From Sinorhizobium mexicanum (GTDB taxonomy: Bacteria > Pseudomonadota > Alphaproteobacteria > Rhizobiales > Rhizobiaceae), in contig NZ_CP041241.1 of the NCBI RefSeq assembly GCF_013488225.1, forward strand, positions 1,302,001 through 1,366,000: DNA of 64,000 nt, written 5' to 3'. The notes beneath the pieces are model-generated. The model was given only the letters and a program-made list of their open reading frames with translations. It did no database searches and was not told the origin of the DNA. Below are positions 26,089-35,161 of this stretch, one piece after another. Numbering within the stretch: position 1 is the stretch's first letter; every line of letters starts with the position of its first letter. The translations under genes were made by a program, and so were the position numbers.

Positions 26089-26955
26089 ATGTCTGAAGGC
26101 AGAGAGCAATTCGCCGAATGGATCGGCCGTAGCATCGAATCCACCGACCGACTGTGCGCCGACTCGAGCGCCGCGCGGATGCTGGCCTCGATCCTTCCGC
26201 AATGCGTACCGGGAGGAGACGCCGACGTCATGCCTGCCCTGTGGCATTGGCTGCTATTCCCGCAGATCGTGCCCCTCGCACTGAATGATGTGGACGGCCA
26301 TCCAATGCGGGGGGGATTCTTACCTCCGGTCGATTTGCCGCGCCGTATGTGGGCAGGTGGTGCGGTGAGCTTTCACCGCGACCTGTGCTTTGGTGATGAG
26401 GTGACGCGCAAGTCGACCATCGCCGACGTCGTCATGAAGGAGGGCCGCAGTGGTCCTCTGTGCTTCGTGACCGTCGAACATCGGCTGTCCGTTGCCGACC
26501 GTCTCGTCATCGAGGAGCGGCAGGATATCGTCTATCGCGGGCACGAGACGCCGAGGGCACCGGCCGGCAGCGTTTCCCCCGCGCCATCGATGGCGTGGAC
26601 GGAAGCGGTCGCTCCCTCTCCCGTGCAGTTGTTCCGCTACTCTGCCGCCACCAGCAACAGCCATCGTATCCACTATGACCGCAGCTATGCGACCGCAGAA
26701 GAGGGCTATCCCGGCCTTGTGGTGCATGGTCCATTGTTAGCGACGCTGCTGGCCAATCTCGCGGAACGTCGGACCGGCAACCGTCTCGCCAGCTTCAGCT
26801 TTCGTGCCAGACGTCCTGTCTTCGACATCGCCCCGTTCCTGATCTGCGGGGAGAGCGGCCCGGACCGGGTGATGCTGGCAGCGCGCGGACCAGACGGTGA
26901 CGATTGCATGCAGGCCGAAGCGACGCTCCGGACGCCCGCTGATGGAGACCGATGA
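26089..26955 (+). CDS. HTD2-type hydratase, mesaconyl-C4/itaconyl-CoA hydratase-like
   Basis: A 288-residue double hot-dog hydratase of the FAS1/HTD2-like MaoC group. The N-terminal half has GGFLPPVDLPRRMWAGG and the second half the catalytic stretch FRYSAATSNSHRIHYD (residues 182-197) followed by GYPGLVVHGPL. Length and motifs match itaconyl-CoA hydratase (Ich, RipB) and mesaconyl-C4-CoA hydratase (Meh), which produce (S)-citramalyl-CoA. Followed directly, with overlapping ATGA, by a CitE-type lyase that would cleave that product. The enzyme class is well supported; the exact substrate is inferred from neighbours. Confidence 0.78.
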   Translation: MSEGREQFAEWIGRSIESTDRLCADSSAARMLASILPQCVPGGDADVMPALWHWLLFPQIVPLALNDVDGHPMRGGFLPPVDLPRRMWAGGAVSFHRDLCFGDEVTRKSTIADVVMKEGRSGPLCFVTVEHRLSVADRLVIEERQDIVYRGHETPRAPAGSVSPAPSMAWTEAVAPSPVQLFRYSAATSNSHRIHYDRSYATAEEGYPGLVVHGPLLATLLANLAERRTGNRLASFSFRARRPVFDIAPFLICGESGPDRVMLAARGPDGDDCMQAEATLRTPADGDR

Positions 26956-27770
26956 TGCAACGTTCGTTCCTGTTTGTTCCGGGTGACCGGCCGGAGCGGT
27001 TCGACAAAGCTGAAGTAAGCGGGGCCGATGTCGTTGTGCTCGACCTCGAGGATGCCGTCCTGCCTGGCAGAAAGGCCGAGGCTCGTGCCGCCGTGGAACA
27101 TTGGCTCGCCGACGGACGAAGGGCAGCGGTGCGGATCAACGCGGTTGGTAGCGATGAACACTCGGTCGATTGTGCATTGATTGCACGCGTCAGACCTGCC
27201 GCGGTCATGTTGCCCAAGACAGAAACCGGCGATCAGATCGATCGTCTCGCCGCAGTTCTCGATGGTGAAATTCCGATCATTGCCCTAATCGAAACAGCGC
27301 TCGGGATTTGGAATGCAGGGGAGATCGCGCGAGCAGCAGGGACCGCCCGGATAGCGTTCGGCTCGGTCGACTTGGAGGCCGAAACAGGCATCGCTCAAGA
27401 TCATGAGGCCATGCTTCACGCCCGCAGTCGCCTGGTTCTGGCTTCCGCCATGTCGCACAAAGTCGCACCAATCGACGGTGTCACCCTGAAGGTGGACGAC
27501 GCCGAGGCGCTGCAGGCCGACATCAGACATGCCCGCAAGCTTGGTTTCCGGGGCAAGCTTTGCATCCACCCCAGACAAGTGTCCGAGGTAAACCGTCTCT
27601 TTCTCCCGGGAGAAGCGGAGATTGCCTGGGCGCGGCGCGTCCTTGCGGCCGCCGAATCCGCCGGACACAAAGGCGCATTTCAACTGGATGGCGCGTTGAT
27701 CGACCGCCCGGTGATCGACCGGGCGACAGCGATCCTGCGCAGCACAACTTCTTTGGAGGAAGGCGAATGA
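26952..27770 (+). CDS. CitE-family lyase, citramalyl-CoA lyase-like
   Basis: A 272-residue HpcH/HpaI-CitE family protein. Family landmarks are [75 protein letters not shown] and [17 protein letters not shown]. The length suits the stand-alone CitE-like lyases that act on CoA thioesters, such as (S)-citramalyl-CoA lyase, L-malyl-CoA lyase or Ccl of itaconate degraders. Here the likely reaction is citramalyl-CoA to acetyl-CoA and pyruvate. It overlaps both neighbours (hydratase and etfB) by ATGA, so hydratase and lyase are probably made in step. Confidence 0.8.
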   Translation: MMQRSFLFVPGDRPERFDKAEVSGADVVVLDLEDAVLPGRKAEARAAVEHWLADGRRAAVRINAVGSDEHSVDCALIARVRPAAVMLPKTETGDQIDRLAAVLDGEIPIIALIETALGIWNAGEIARAAGTARIAFGSVDLEAETGIAQDHEAMLHARSRLVLASAMSHKVAPIDGVTLKVDDAEALQADIRHARKLGFRGKLCIHPRQVSEVNRLFLPGEAEIAWARRVLAAAESAGHKGAFQLDGALIDRPVIDRATAILRSTTSLEEGE

Positions 27771-28528
27771 AAGTGCTCGTCCCGGTCAAACGGGTGATCG
27801 ACTACAATGTGAAAGTTCGTGTGCACTCGGATGGGAGCGGCGTAGATCTTGCGAACGTGAAGATGTCGATGAACCCCTTTGACGAGATCGCTGTCGAAGA
27901 AGCTATCCGATTGAAGGAAAAAGGCATTGCGAGCGAGGTCGTGGTTGTTTCCGTGGGCGTGAAGCAGGCGCAGGAGACGCTGCGGACGGCGCTCGCCATG
28001 GGGGCAGACCGCGCGATCCTGATCGAGGCGGCGGCAAACGTTGACACCGTCATCGAACCGCTCGCAGTGGCCAAGCTGCTCGCAAGCCTGGCGAAGGAGG
28101 AGGCCCCCGGCCTGATCCTCGGGGGCAAGCAGGCCATAGACAATGACATGAACGCGACAGGCCAGATGCTTTCTGCCCTCCTTGGATGGTCGCAGGCAAC
28201 CTTCGCCAGCGAGGTGACGGCGGATGGCGACAGCGCCACCGTGTCGCGCGAGGTGGATGGTGGACTGCAAACAATCAAGATCAAGCTTCCGGCGGTCATC
28301 ACCGTAGACCTTCGGCTGAACGAGCCACGCTACGCTTCGCTGCCGAACATCATGAAGGCCAAGGCGAAGCCATTGGCTATTAAAACTCCCGCGGATTACG
28401 GCGTGGACGTCACTCGGCGCTTGACTGTGGTGAGGACAGCGGAACCCGCGCGTCGCAAGGCTGGCGCGAAAATGGGATCGGTCGACGAACTGATCGCGAA
28501 ACTCAGAGACGAAGCGAGGGTGATCTGA
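27767..28528 (+). CDS. etfB: Electron transfer flavoprotein beta subunit
   Basis: A 253-residue ETF beta subunit starting [19 protein letters not shown], with [20 protein letters not shown], the AMP-site segment [40 protein letters not shown] and the C-terminal recognition helix region [14 protein letters not shown], which docks acyl-CoA dehydrogenases. It starts at 27767, overlapping the CitE-like gene by ATGA; the longer frame from 27560 lies inside that gene. ETF carries electrons from acyl-CoA dehydrogenases to ETF:quinone oxidoreductase, so this pair probably serves the Mcd-like enzyme of the operon. It is likely a second, pathway-dedicated copy. Confidence 0.95.
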   Translation: MKVLVPVKRVIDYNVKVRVHSDGSGVDLANVKMSMNPFDEIAVEEAIRLKEKGIASEVVVVSVGVKQAQETLRTALAMGADRAILIEAAANVDTVIEPLAVAKLLASLAKEEAPGLILGGKQAIDNDMNATGQMLSALLGWSQATFASEVTADGDSATVSREVDGGLQTIKIKLPAVITVDLRLNEPRYASLPNIMKAKAKPLAIKTPADYGVDVTRRLTVVRTAEPARRKAGAKMGSVDELIAKLRDEARVI

Positions 28529-29454
28529 TGGCTGTCCTTCTTCTAGCCGAGGTGAGCGGTGGGCGACTTGCGACGGAAACGGTCGCCCGGGCGTTGACCG
28601 CGGTGAAGCCGCTTGGCGAGGTGCATGTGCTGGTGACCGGTCAAGACGGTGATGGCGCCGCGGCCGAGGCGGCGAAGCTTGACGGGGTGGCAAAGGTGCT
28701 GCTCGCCGGCGATCACGCCTATAGCCACGGCCTTGCCGAGCCGATTGCGGCCCTGATCGTCAGCCTTGCAGGCAATTACAGTCATGTCTGCGGCGCCTCG
28801 ACGGCCTTCTGCAAGAACATCATACCCCGTGTCGCCGCTCTCTTGGATGTAATGGTAATCTCCGATGTGGCGGCGGTCATCGATGCCGATACGTTCGAGC
28901 GACCGGTCTACGCCGGCAATGCGATCCAGACGGTGAGGTCCGGCGATGCGACCAAGGTTTTCACGGTGCGCACCGCCGCTTTTGCCGCCGCTGGCGCGGG
29001 TGGCTCAGCTGAAATCGAGACGGTTAGCGGGCCCGCGGCCGAGGGGCTGTCGGCTTGGGTCGAAGACACAGTCGTGGCTTCGGACCGTCCGGATCTGACG
29101 AGCGCTAAGATCGTCGTCTCCGGCGGGCGCGGCGTCGGGTCACAGGCCGACTTTTCCCTGATCGAGCAATTGGCCGACAAGCTTGACGCCGCAGTGGGTG
29201 CCAGCCGAGCGGCCGTGGACGCCGGCTATGCCCCGAACGACTGGCAGGTGGGCCAGACCGGCAAGGTCGTCGCGCCACAGCTTTACGTCGCCGTCGGCAT
29301 CTCGGGTGCCATCCAGCATCTAGCGGGCATGAAAGATTCGAAGATCATCGTCGCCATCAACAAGGACGAAGAGGCCCCCATCTTCCAAGTCGCAGATTAT
29401 GGCGTCGTCGGAGACCTCTTCGAAATCCTGCCCGAACTCACCGCAAAGCTCTGA
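28528..29454 (+). CDS. etfA: Electron transfer flavoprotein alpha subunit
   Basis: A 308-residue ETF alpha subunit. The C-terminal FAD domain is complete: [60 protein letters not shown] and [20 protein letters not shown]. The N-terminal domain is normal. Its ATG shares one base with the etfB stop (TGATG), the usual coupling for the two subunits. It forms the heterodimer with EtfB. A 49-bp gap follows before the LeuC-like gene. Confidence 0.95.
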   Translation: MAVLLLAEVSGGRLATETVARALTAVKPLGEVHVLVTGQDGDGAAAEAAKLDGVAKVLLAGDHAYSHGLAEPIAALIVSLAGNYSHVCGASTAFCKNIIPRVAALLDVMVISDVAAVIDADTFERPVYAGNAIQTVRSGDATKVFTVRTAAFAAAGAGGSAEIETVSGPAAEGLSAWVEDTVVASDRPDLTSAKIVVSGGRGVGSQADFSLIEQLADKLDAAVGASRAAVDAGYAPNDWQVGQTGKVVAPQLYVAVGISGAIQHLAGMKDSKIIVAINKDEEAPIFQVADYGVVGDLFEILPELTAKL

Positions 29455-29503
29455 ATATATCGCCTGGCCGACAAAACTACAGGACAACTCGAGAGTTACG
29501 CCC

Positions 29504-30913
29504 ATGGAACAGACAACCCTTTACGACAAGATCGTCGATGCCCATACGGTGAAAACCTTGGGTGACCAGGGTCAACTCCTGCTATATGTCGACCGCACGG
29601 TCATGAACGAGTACACCAGCCCGCAGGCCTTTTCCGGCTTGCGGGAAAAGGGGCTCAAAGCATGGCGGCCCTCGGCCTCTCTTATGGTCGTCGACCATGT
29701 GAACCCAACAGCGGCCCGTCGCACCCGCGAAATGCCGGACCCTGGTGCGGCGCGGCAGGTCTCGTATTTTCATGAGAATGCCCGCGATTTCGGAATAGAG
29801 CTCCTGGATATTCTTGATCCGCGCCAGGGCATCGAACACGTCGTCGCACCGGAACAAGGTCTTGTCATGCCTGGGATGGTGATTGCTGCAGGCGACAGTC
29901 ACACCACGGCCTATGGTGCCTTGGGGGCGCTTGGCTTCGGTATCGGCACCTCCGATATAGAACATTATCTGGCAACGCAGACGCTGGTCTATCGTCGCCT
30001 GAAAACCATGCGCGTAACAGTCAACGGAAAGCTCCCGCTGGGCGTGACCTCGAAGGACCTGGTAATCGAACTGATCCGGCGGATCGGCGCCGACGGGGCA
30101 ACCGGCTACGCGGTAGAATTCGCAGGCGATGCGATTTTCGAAATGTCGGTCGAGGCGCGTATGACCGTCTGTACGATGATCGTCGAAGCAGGCGCCCGCG
30201 GGGCGGTCATTGGCGCGGACCACAAGGTGATCGACTATCTCAGGGATCGGCCACGCATGGTGAAGGGCAAGCTATGGGACCGGGCCTGTGCAGACTGGTT
30301 GAATCTCAGATCCGATCCCGACGCCCGCTTTGATCGGGAAGTGGTGCTGAACGCCAACGAGGCGGTGCCGATGGTGACGTGGGGAACGAGCCCCGATCAG
30401 GCCTGCCCGGTGACCGCCGCAATCCCCTCGATCGAGGACATTAACGACCCGATCAAGCGCAAGGCGATGCAGCGTGCGTTGGACTATATGGGACTGACTC
30501 CCGGAACGCCGATGGACAGCGTTCCAATAAGCCACGCCTTCATCGGCTCCTGCACAAATTCGCGGATCGAGGACCTGCGCGATGCCGCACGGGTTCTCAA
30601 GGACCGCAAGGTAGCCGACGGCGTGCGCGCCATCATTGTGCCCGGCTCCACGCAGGTGCGTGCCCAAGCTGAGGCGGAGGGACTCGACCGCATATTTCTG
30701 GATGCAGGCTTCGAATGGCGGCAATCGGGCTGCTCGATGTGTCTTGCAATGAATGACGACATTCTAGAGGCCGGCGACCGTTGCGCTTCCAGTACCAACC
30801 GCAATTTCGAAGGGCGTCAGGGTCCAGGTGCACGCACCCATCTGATGAGCCCGGCGATGGTGGCCGCCGCCGCCGTGGCAGGTCATCTCACTGATGTGCG
30901 GACTTTAGGATAA
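29504..30913 (+). CDS. LeuC-like aconitase-family dehydratase, large subunit
   Basis: A 469-residue bacterial-type 3-isopropylmalate dehydratase large subunit. The 4Fe-4S cysteines are visible in [16 protein letters not shown] and [10 protein letters not shown]. Other landmarks are [31 protein letters not shown] and the C-terminal [12 protein letters not shown] set the start at the ATG at 29504; the frame from 29399 overlaps etfA. Leucine synthesis is unlikely as the role because the pair is buried in a CoA-ester catabolic operon with no leuA or leuB. Aconitase-family dehydratases of this type also hydrate citraconate or dimethylmaleate, which would feed citramalate or dimethylmalate into this pathway; that is inference. 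Confidence 0.85.
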   Translation: MEQTTLYDKIVDAHTVKTLGDQGQLLLYVDRTVMNEYTSPQAFSGLREKGLKAWRPSASLMVVDHVNPTAARRTREMPDPGAARQVSYFHENARDFGIELLDILDPRQGIEHVVAPEQGLVMPGMVIAAGDSHTTAYGALGALGFGIGTSDIEHYLATQTLVYRRLKTMRVTVNGKLPLGVTSKDLVIELIRRIGADGATGYAVEFAGDAIFEMSVEARMTVCTMIVEAGARGAVIGADHKVIDYLRDRPRMVKGKLWDRACADWLNLRSDPDARFDREVVLNANEAVPMVTWGTSPDQACPVTAAIPSIEDINDPIKRKAMQRALDYMGLTPGTPMDSVPISHAFIGSCTNSRIEDLRDAARVLKDRKVADGVRAIIVPGSTQVRAQAEAEGLDRIFLDAGFEWRQSGCSMCLAMNDDILEAGDRCASSTNRNFEGRQGPGARTHLMSPAMVAAAAVAGHLTDVRTLG

Positions 30914-30922
30914 GGAAACGAC

Positions 30923-31528
30923 ATGCCTACATTCACCACAGTGACCGGCGAGGCTGCCCCGTTTATGCTGCCCAATGTCGATACCGATGTAATCATGCCC
31001 AAGCAGTTCCTGAAGGGCGTGGATCGCCAAGGACTTGATGTCGGCGTCTTTCACGCGCTTCGTTTCGATGAGAGCGGTGCAGTCCGCCCGGAGTTCATTC
31101 TCAACCAGGCGCCCTGGCAAGAGGCAGCCTTCCTGGTTGTAGGCCCGAATTTCGGTTGCGGCTCCAGCCGCGAGCATGCGGTCTGGGGCCTGATGCAGCT
31201 TGGCATCCGTGCCTTGATCGGTACGAGCTTCGCAGGGATCTTCAACGACAACTGTCAGCGCAACGGGCTTCTGACCATTTCATTGGAACCCGAGACGGTC
31301 GCAAAGCTTGCCGATCTTGCTGAGACCCCTGGTGCGAACAGGTTCACTATCGACCTTCCCGGGCAAACCATGCGCACGGGGGATACACAGGTTTCCTTCG
31401 ATATTGACCCCCTGCGAAAGGATGCGATCGTGCGCGGATTAGATGCCGTGCGCATGACGCTCGAAAGCGCGGATGAGATCCGCTCCTTCGAAGAACGGCA
31501 TTTCCGGGACAATCCATGGTTCGCCTGA
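30923..31528 (+). CDS. LeuD-like aconitase-family dehydratase, small subunit
   Basis: A 201-residue small (swivel) subunit of the LeuD type. Landmarks are LPNVDTDVIMPKQFLKGVDR, FNGCGSSREHA-type sequence (here PNFGCGSSREHAVWGL), GIRALIGTSFAGIFNDNCQR and the C-terminal DEIRSFEERHF. Length is normal for LeuD. It follows the large subunit by 9 bp and is the last gene of the plus-strand operon; convergent transcription begins 48 bp beyond. The substrate-selecting loop near residues 30-45 should differ from true LeuD if the enzyme prefers citraconate; I cannot test that here. Confidence 0.87.
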   Translation: MPTFTTVTGEAAPFMLPNVDTDVIMPKQFLKGVDRQGLDVGVFHALRFDESGAVRPEFILNQAPWQEAAFLVVGPNFGCGSSREHAVWGLMQLGIRALIGTSFAGIFNDNCQRNGLLTISLEPETVAKLADLAETPGANRFTIDLPGQTMRTGDTQVSFDIDPLRKDAIVRGLDAVRMTLESADEIRSFEERHFRDNPWFA

Positions 31529-31575
31529 TTGAGGCGCCGCAGACCGCCTACGAACTTTGGCGCCGAAGCGGCCCG

Positions 31576-33786
31576 CTAGATCGAGCGCACGCCGTCAATG
31601 GCGACGACGCGGCGGGTGACGAGATCTTCCAGCCTGTCGGCGAAGCCCAGTTCCTGTAGGATTGCAGGCCCGTCGCGCCCCGGCATCGGCGCCGGCTCGC
31701 CCGCACGAATTGGCGAGCGCGACAGACTAATGGCAGGCCCTGTCGTCGTGACCGGCCCGATGCCATCGTGCTCGCGTGTCAGGCTGAGGCCGAAGCGTCT
31801 GACCCGCGCGTCCTCCATCAGAGCGTCCATGTCGAATTCGACCTCATGAGCCCCTAGTCCTGCGGCAGTCAGAAGCACGCACCATTCCCGTGCCGTTCGG
31901 GTGACGAAGACCTGTTCCATCGCGCGTTCGTCTTCCATCGCGTCGCACAACTCGGCTAATTTGACCGCCTCTTCGGGCCGGCCCTGAAGGAAGATCCAAG
32001 CATCCGCGCAACGATAGGCCCGGCAGAGCGCGCCTGCACCGAGAGCCTGCTGGCCCGATGGTTCGTCCCAGCACTTGCCCGCGAAGTCCACCAGCAGGTG
32101 CGACTGCAACAGCGTCGCGGTTTGGATCAGCGAACTTGTCACAAGCTGGCCCTCTCCGGTTCTTTTGCGATGGTAGAGCGCCAGCATGACCGCGTAGGCG
32201 GCCATCACGCCGGTGCCGTAGTCATTCGCCGCAAAGGGCGCGAGCACGGGGCGCCCGCCGCCATAGCGAAGCTGCATCCCGGTGACGGCCTGTGCGATCT
32301 GCTCGTGCCCCGGCCGTTCTGCATAGGGACCCACCTGCCCGTAGGTGTTGAGCGAGCAGTAAACGATATCGGGTTTGCGTCTGTGAACGCGCGCGTAGTC
32401 GATCCCCAGGGCTTCTGCCACGCCGGGGCGGAAATTCTGTAAGACCACATCCGAACGATCGACCAGCTTCAAGAAGATTTCCATCCCATCGGGGCTTTTC
32501 AGGTCGAGTAGAAGACTGCGTTTGCCGCGGTTGATGTCATTGTGCAGTTTCACAAAGTCGTGGTGCGGGCTGTCGATCTTGATGACTTCGGCGCCGAACT
32601 CGGCAAGCGTCCGACCACACGCGGGACCGGCCAAGATGATGCAAAGGTCCAGAACTCGGATGCCCTCGAGAGCCGCCGCGGTTGCGGGTATCGCCTTCGG
32701 GCGGTCGTGTGCCGGTGGCGGCATGGTCTCGAGTTCCGCCAATACCGACTCGCGGTCCTGGTCTGCTAGTGGCCTTGGCCCACGGATTGACCCAGGTGTA
32801 CGCGAAAGCAGCGTGTGAAGACCCGGCATCGTGACCATGCCGAGTTGCGGGTCGTCCAGGGTGATGATCGCTCCGGATTGCCGGGCTTGCGGATGCTGCA
32901 TCCATTCCGCACTGATAAGGCAAGTTACCCCTTCGGTTCCGATCGCTTCACAGATCTGCTCCCACTCTGCCGCGCTTCGAGTGGCGAAAAGAGCGTCGAA
33001 TTCCCGGGCAAGATCGTCAGGCGCAGCCGGATCGGCCCGGTGGTCCAGCCCTGTCTCCTTCAAGAACGCCCCTGCCCGTTTGTTGGAGCCCATGTACATG
33101 AACCAGCGGCCGTCGGCAGTCCTTGCCTGCCGTGTCCAGTTGAAGGCGGCATGTTCGGTGGGATGACTATGAATTTTCATTCCCTTCAAGCCGATGGCCG
33201 TGAAGGTCGCGTCGAACAGAGGCACCTCGATGACCTGCCCCAGATCGGATCTCTCTCGCTCGAAAAGGGCCGCAGCAACGGCAGCCACTCCCAGAAACGA
33301 GCCGAATGCCGAGGAATACGGGATTGCCGTGTAGACGGGCTGCCCTCTTTCGGCCGGGCGAAAAGCGCCGGTCGCGGCACCCAGAACCCCCTCCCATGCG
33401 CGATTTCCGGAGCGATCGTCCCGGCGGCCGAAACCCGGCAAGCACAGGTAGATGAGACGCGGGTTCAGTCGGAGCATCTCTGCCGAACCGAGACCCAGAC
33501 GCTCCATGACGCCCGGACGGAAATTCTCTATCAAGACGTCGGCACACTCTATCAATCGCCTGGCGACCCGCAGCCCTTCGGCTGTTTTCAAATCAAGCCG
33601 GATGCTCCGCTTGCCGCGATTCCAAACCGCATTGGCCGCAATATCCCATAGAGGCCCGGCGGGATGCTCAACGCGGATCACATCCGCTCCGTCATCGGCC
33701 AGGTACATCGCAGCCATGGGGCCAGCCATGTATTGGCCGAAGTCGACGACCCTCATCCCATGCAACGCACCCTTACTGTTGGTCAC
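31576..33786 (-). CDS. Tandem fused class III CoA-transferase
   Basis: A 736-residue protein made of two complete CaiB/BaiF CoA-transferase domains, about residues 5-350 and 370-725, each opening with the family pattern (GMRVVDFGQYMAGPMAAMYL and GIRVLDLCIILAGPACGRTL). The C-terminal domain keeps the catalytic aspartate (Asp522 in FAANDYGTGVMA). In the N-terminal domain the matching stretch, residues 155-166 (IPYSSAFGSFLG), has no aspartate, so only the second half looks catalytic. Single-domain proteins of about 400 residues are the norm. It is the last gene of a minus-strand operon and could activate a dicarboxylate such as citramalate, methylsuccinate or itaconate with succinyl-CoA. Confidence 0.85.
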   Translation of the reverse strand: MTNSKGALHGMRVVDFGQYMAGPMAAMYLADDGADVIRVEHPAGPLWDIAANAVWNRGKRSIRLDLKTAEGLRVARRLIECADVLIENFRPGVMERLGLGSAEMLRLNPRLIYLCLPGFGRRDDRSGNRAWEGVLGAATGAFRPAERGQPVYTAIPYSSAFGSFLGVAAVAAALFERERSDLGQVIEVPLFDATFTAIGLKGMKIHSHPTEHAAFNWTRQARTADGRWFMYMGSNKRAGAFLKETGLDHRADPAAPDDLAREFDALFATRSAAEWEQICEAIGTEGVTCLISAEWMQHPQARQSGAIITLDDPQLGMVTMPGLHTLLSRTPGSIRGPRPLADQDRESVLAELETMPPPAHDRPKAIPATAAALEGIRVLDLCIILAGPACGRTLAEFGAEVIKIDSPHHDFVKLHNDINRGKRSLLLDLKSPDGMEIFLKLVDRSDVVLQNFRPGVAEALGIDYARVHRRKPDIVYCSLNTYGQVGPYAERPGHEQIAQAVTGMQLRYGGGRPVLAPFAANDYGTGVMAAYAVMLALYHRKRTGEGQLVTSSLIQTATLLQSHLLVDFAGKCWDEPSGQQALGAGALCRAYRCADAWIFLQGRPEEAVKLAELCDAMEDERAMEQVFVTRTAREWCVLLTAAGLGAHEVEFDMDALMEDARVRRFGLSLTREHDGIGPVTTTGPAISLSRSPIRAGEPAPMPGRDGPAILQELGFADRLEDLVTRRVVAIDGVRSI

Positions 33787-33818
33787 GGCCTTTCCCTACC
33801 CCAACGATGCGCTGCGTG

Positions 33819-34748
33819 TCATTTGTACTCCGGCCAGTTCTGTTTGGTGTCTTCGCCGATTGCCGGGATGCGTGTTCTGATCCGCCAGACGGAATGGCCA
33901 TCAGCCTCCGTGATGTAGAGATAACCACGGTGGATCTGCACATTGTTTGCCACCATGGCATCGTCTGGCATGAGGATCGCGCCATAGTAGAACCCGAGCG
34001 AACTGAAGACGAGCACCTCTCCGGCCGAATGGTGCGCGACATAGACATTGCCGCCCGCATCGACCGTGAGCCCGTCAGGACCGCGCCCCCCATTCAGCCA
34101 CGCAAAGACGCGACCGTCTTCTAGATCGATGGTACCCGGCGCCTTGATCTTGAACTGGACGACCCGGTTGGCGGCGGTCTCGGCGACATAAAGCATGTCT
34201 TGCGCCGGCGACAATGCCACGCCGTTCGGGTAGGCCATATTGTCGACCAGCCGCGTCAACGCTCCGTCAGCGGCGCGATAGTAGAGCCCGCCACACCGTC
34301 TGAATTCGCCCGATCCACGTGGGTCCGTGAGGTAGAGACCGCCTGAGGCATCGAAAGTCAGATCATTGAGACCGCGGAAGTTGCCATGGCCGCCTTTCCC
34401 TGCCAGCCACGCCACGACGCCCGTCGATTGGTCGAGGCGAAACAGACCCATGACATGATCGGCACCGTAGATGTTGCCGTCTGGCCCGATTGCGAGCCCG
34501 TTCGGTCCCGGGGTTTCCGCAACGGCGGTTGCAGCGCCCGCGCCGTCAATGCGATACACCTTCCTGGTATTAAGCCCGACAACCCAGAGGTTGCCTTCCG
34601 TGTCGAAGACCGGCCCCTCCAGGCGTGCGCCCGGCACATGCGCAAAACGCTCCAGTTCAAAGTCGGCACAGATCGGATCAAGGCCAAGGGTTCTGCCACC
34701 CGCCGAAATGTTTTGCTGATGAGGTTCAAAACTGTGTCGCTCTGCCAT
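33819..34748 (-). CDS. SMP-30/gluconolactonase-type beta-propeller
   Basis: A 309-residue SMP-30/gluconolactonase/LRE-like propeller. Typical blades are LEGPVFDTEGNLWVVGLNTR, GPNGLAIGPDGNIYGADHVM, GLNDLTFDASGGLYLTDPRG, YPNGVALSPAQDMLYVAETA and GPDGLTVDAGGNVYVAHHSA. Acidic and asparagine residues in these repeats (Glu of LEGP, Asn of LNDL and YPNG, Asp of GPDG) match the usual metal site. No signal peptide. I set the start at the ATG at 34748, 8 bp after the previous gene; the open frame to 34991 overlaps that gene. It probably hydrolyses a lactone formed in the pathway. Confidence 0.85.
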   Translation of the reverse strand: MAERHSFEPHQQNISAGGRTLGLDPICADFELERFAHVPGARLEGPVFDTEGNLWVVGLNTRKVYRIDGAGAATAVAETPGPNGLAIGPDGNIYGADHVMGLFRLDQSTGVVAWLAGKGGHGNFRGLNDLTFDASGGLYLTDPRGSGEFRRCGGLYYRAADGALTRLVDNMAYPNGVALSPAQDMLYVAETAANRVVQFKIKAPGTIDLEDGRVFAWLNGGRGPDGLTVDAGGNVYVAHHSAGEVLVFSSLGFYYGAILMPDDAMVANNVQIHRGYLYITEADGHSVWRIRTRIPAIGEDTKQNWPEYK

Positions 34749-34756
34749 CGGCGCGC

Positions 34757-35104
34757 CTAGAACTTGCGGGGGCCGAGGAAGGGTCTCAGTGGCGTGGTAA
34801 TATCCACATAGACATGGCGTACCAATCCCCCTTTGTGGGGACGCATTCTCTTCGTCCACGCAGTGCCTTCCTTCAGCGCAAGGTACTGCTCCGTCTGCAG
34901 CGCAGCGAGTGACTCGAGCTCGTAGGTTGCCAGAAAGCGCGGCTTTCCCTCGATCGCTCTGTACCGCCGCGCGGACAGGAATCCCGGACACGCCAAGCGC
35001 TCGGGAAGGTGCTCTTCATCGTACCATTGGTTGAATTCGTCTTCCCAGCCCTGCTCGCATTCGAGCATGACCATCAACATGGCCTTCCGTTCGGAATCGT
35101 CCAT
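34757..35104 (-). CDS. Small dimeric alpha-beta-barrel protein (EthD/DUF4286-like)
   Basis: A 115-residue protein resembling the dimeric alpha-beta barrel superfamily. Patterns are MLMVMLECEQGWEDEFNQWY, DEEHLPERLACPGFLSARRY and a strand RFLATYELESLAAL. Such proteins include EthD-like auxiliary proteins, muconolactone-isomerase relatives and heme-free monooxygenase-like folds. Catalysis cannot be assigned. Its position between a binding-protein gene and a lactonase gene suggests a small isomerase or decarboxylase-like step in the pathway. Confidence 0.65.
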   Translation of the reverse strand: MDDSERKAMLMVMLECEQGWEDEFNQWYDEEHLPERLACPGFLSARRYRAIEGKPRFLATYELESLAALQTEQYLALKEGTAWTKRMRPHKGGLVRHVYVDITTPLRPFLGPRKF

Positions 35105-35124
35105 CTCTTTCTCCTTAAATGAAA

Positions 35125-35153
35125 GCCCCCCGCGTCATGCTGGCCGAGGGGGC
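35125..35153 (-). promoter_or_regulatory. GC-rich hairpin after binding-protein gene 4
   Basis: GCCCCC and GGGGGC form a 6-bp stem in the gap between the binding-protein stop at 35162 and the next start at 35104. On the minus strand the second arm is followed by CTTTCATTT, so it may act as a leaky terminator as well as an mRNA 3' shield. Confidence 0.5.
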
Positions 35154-35161
35154 GTCAGTAT

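Noticed and set aside
29504..31528. Calling the LeuCD pair the leucine-biosynthetic isomerase
   Set aside because: No leuA or leuB nearby and location in a CoA-ester catabolic operon; kept as LeuCD-like without a leu symbol.
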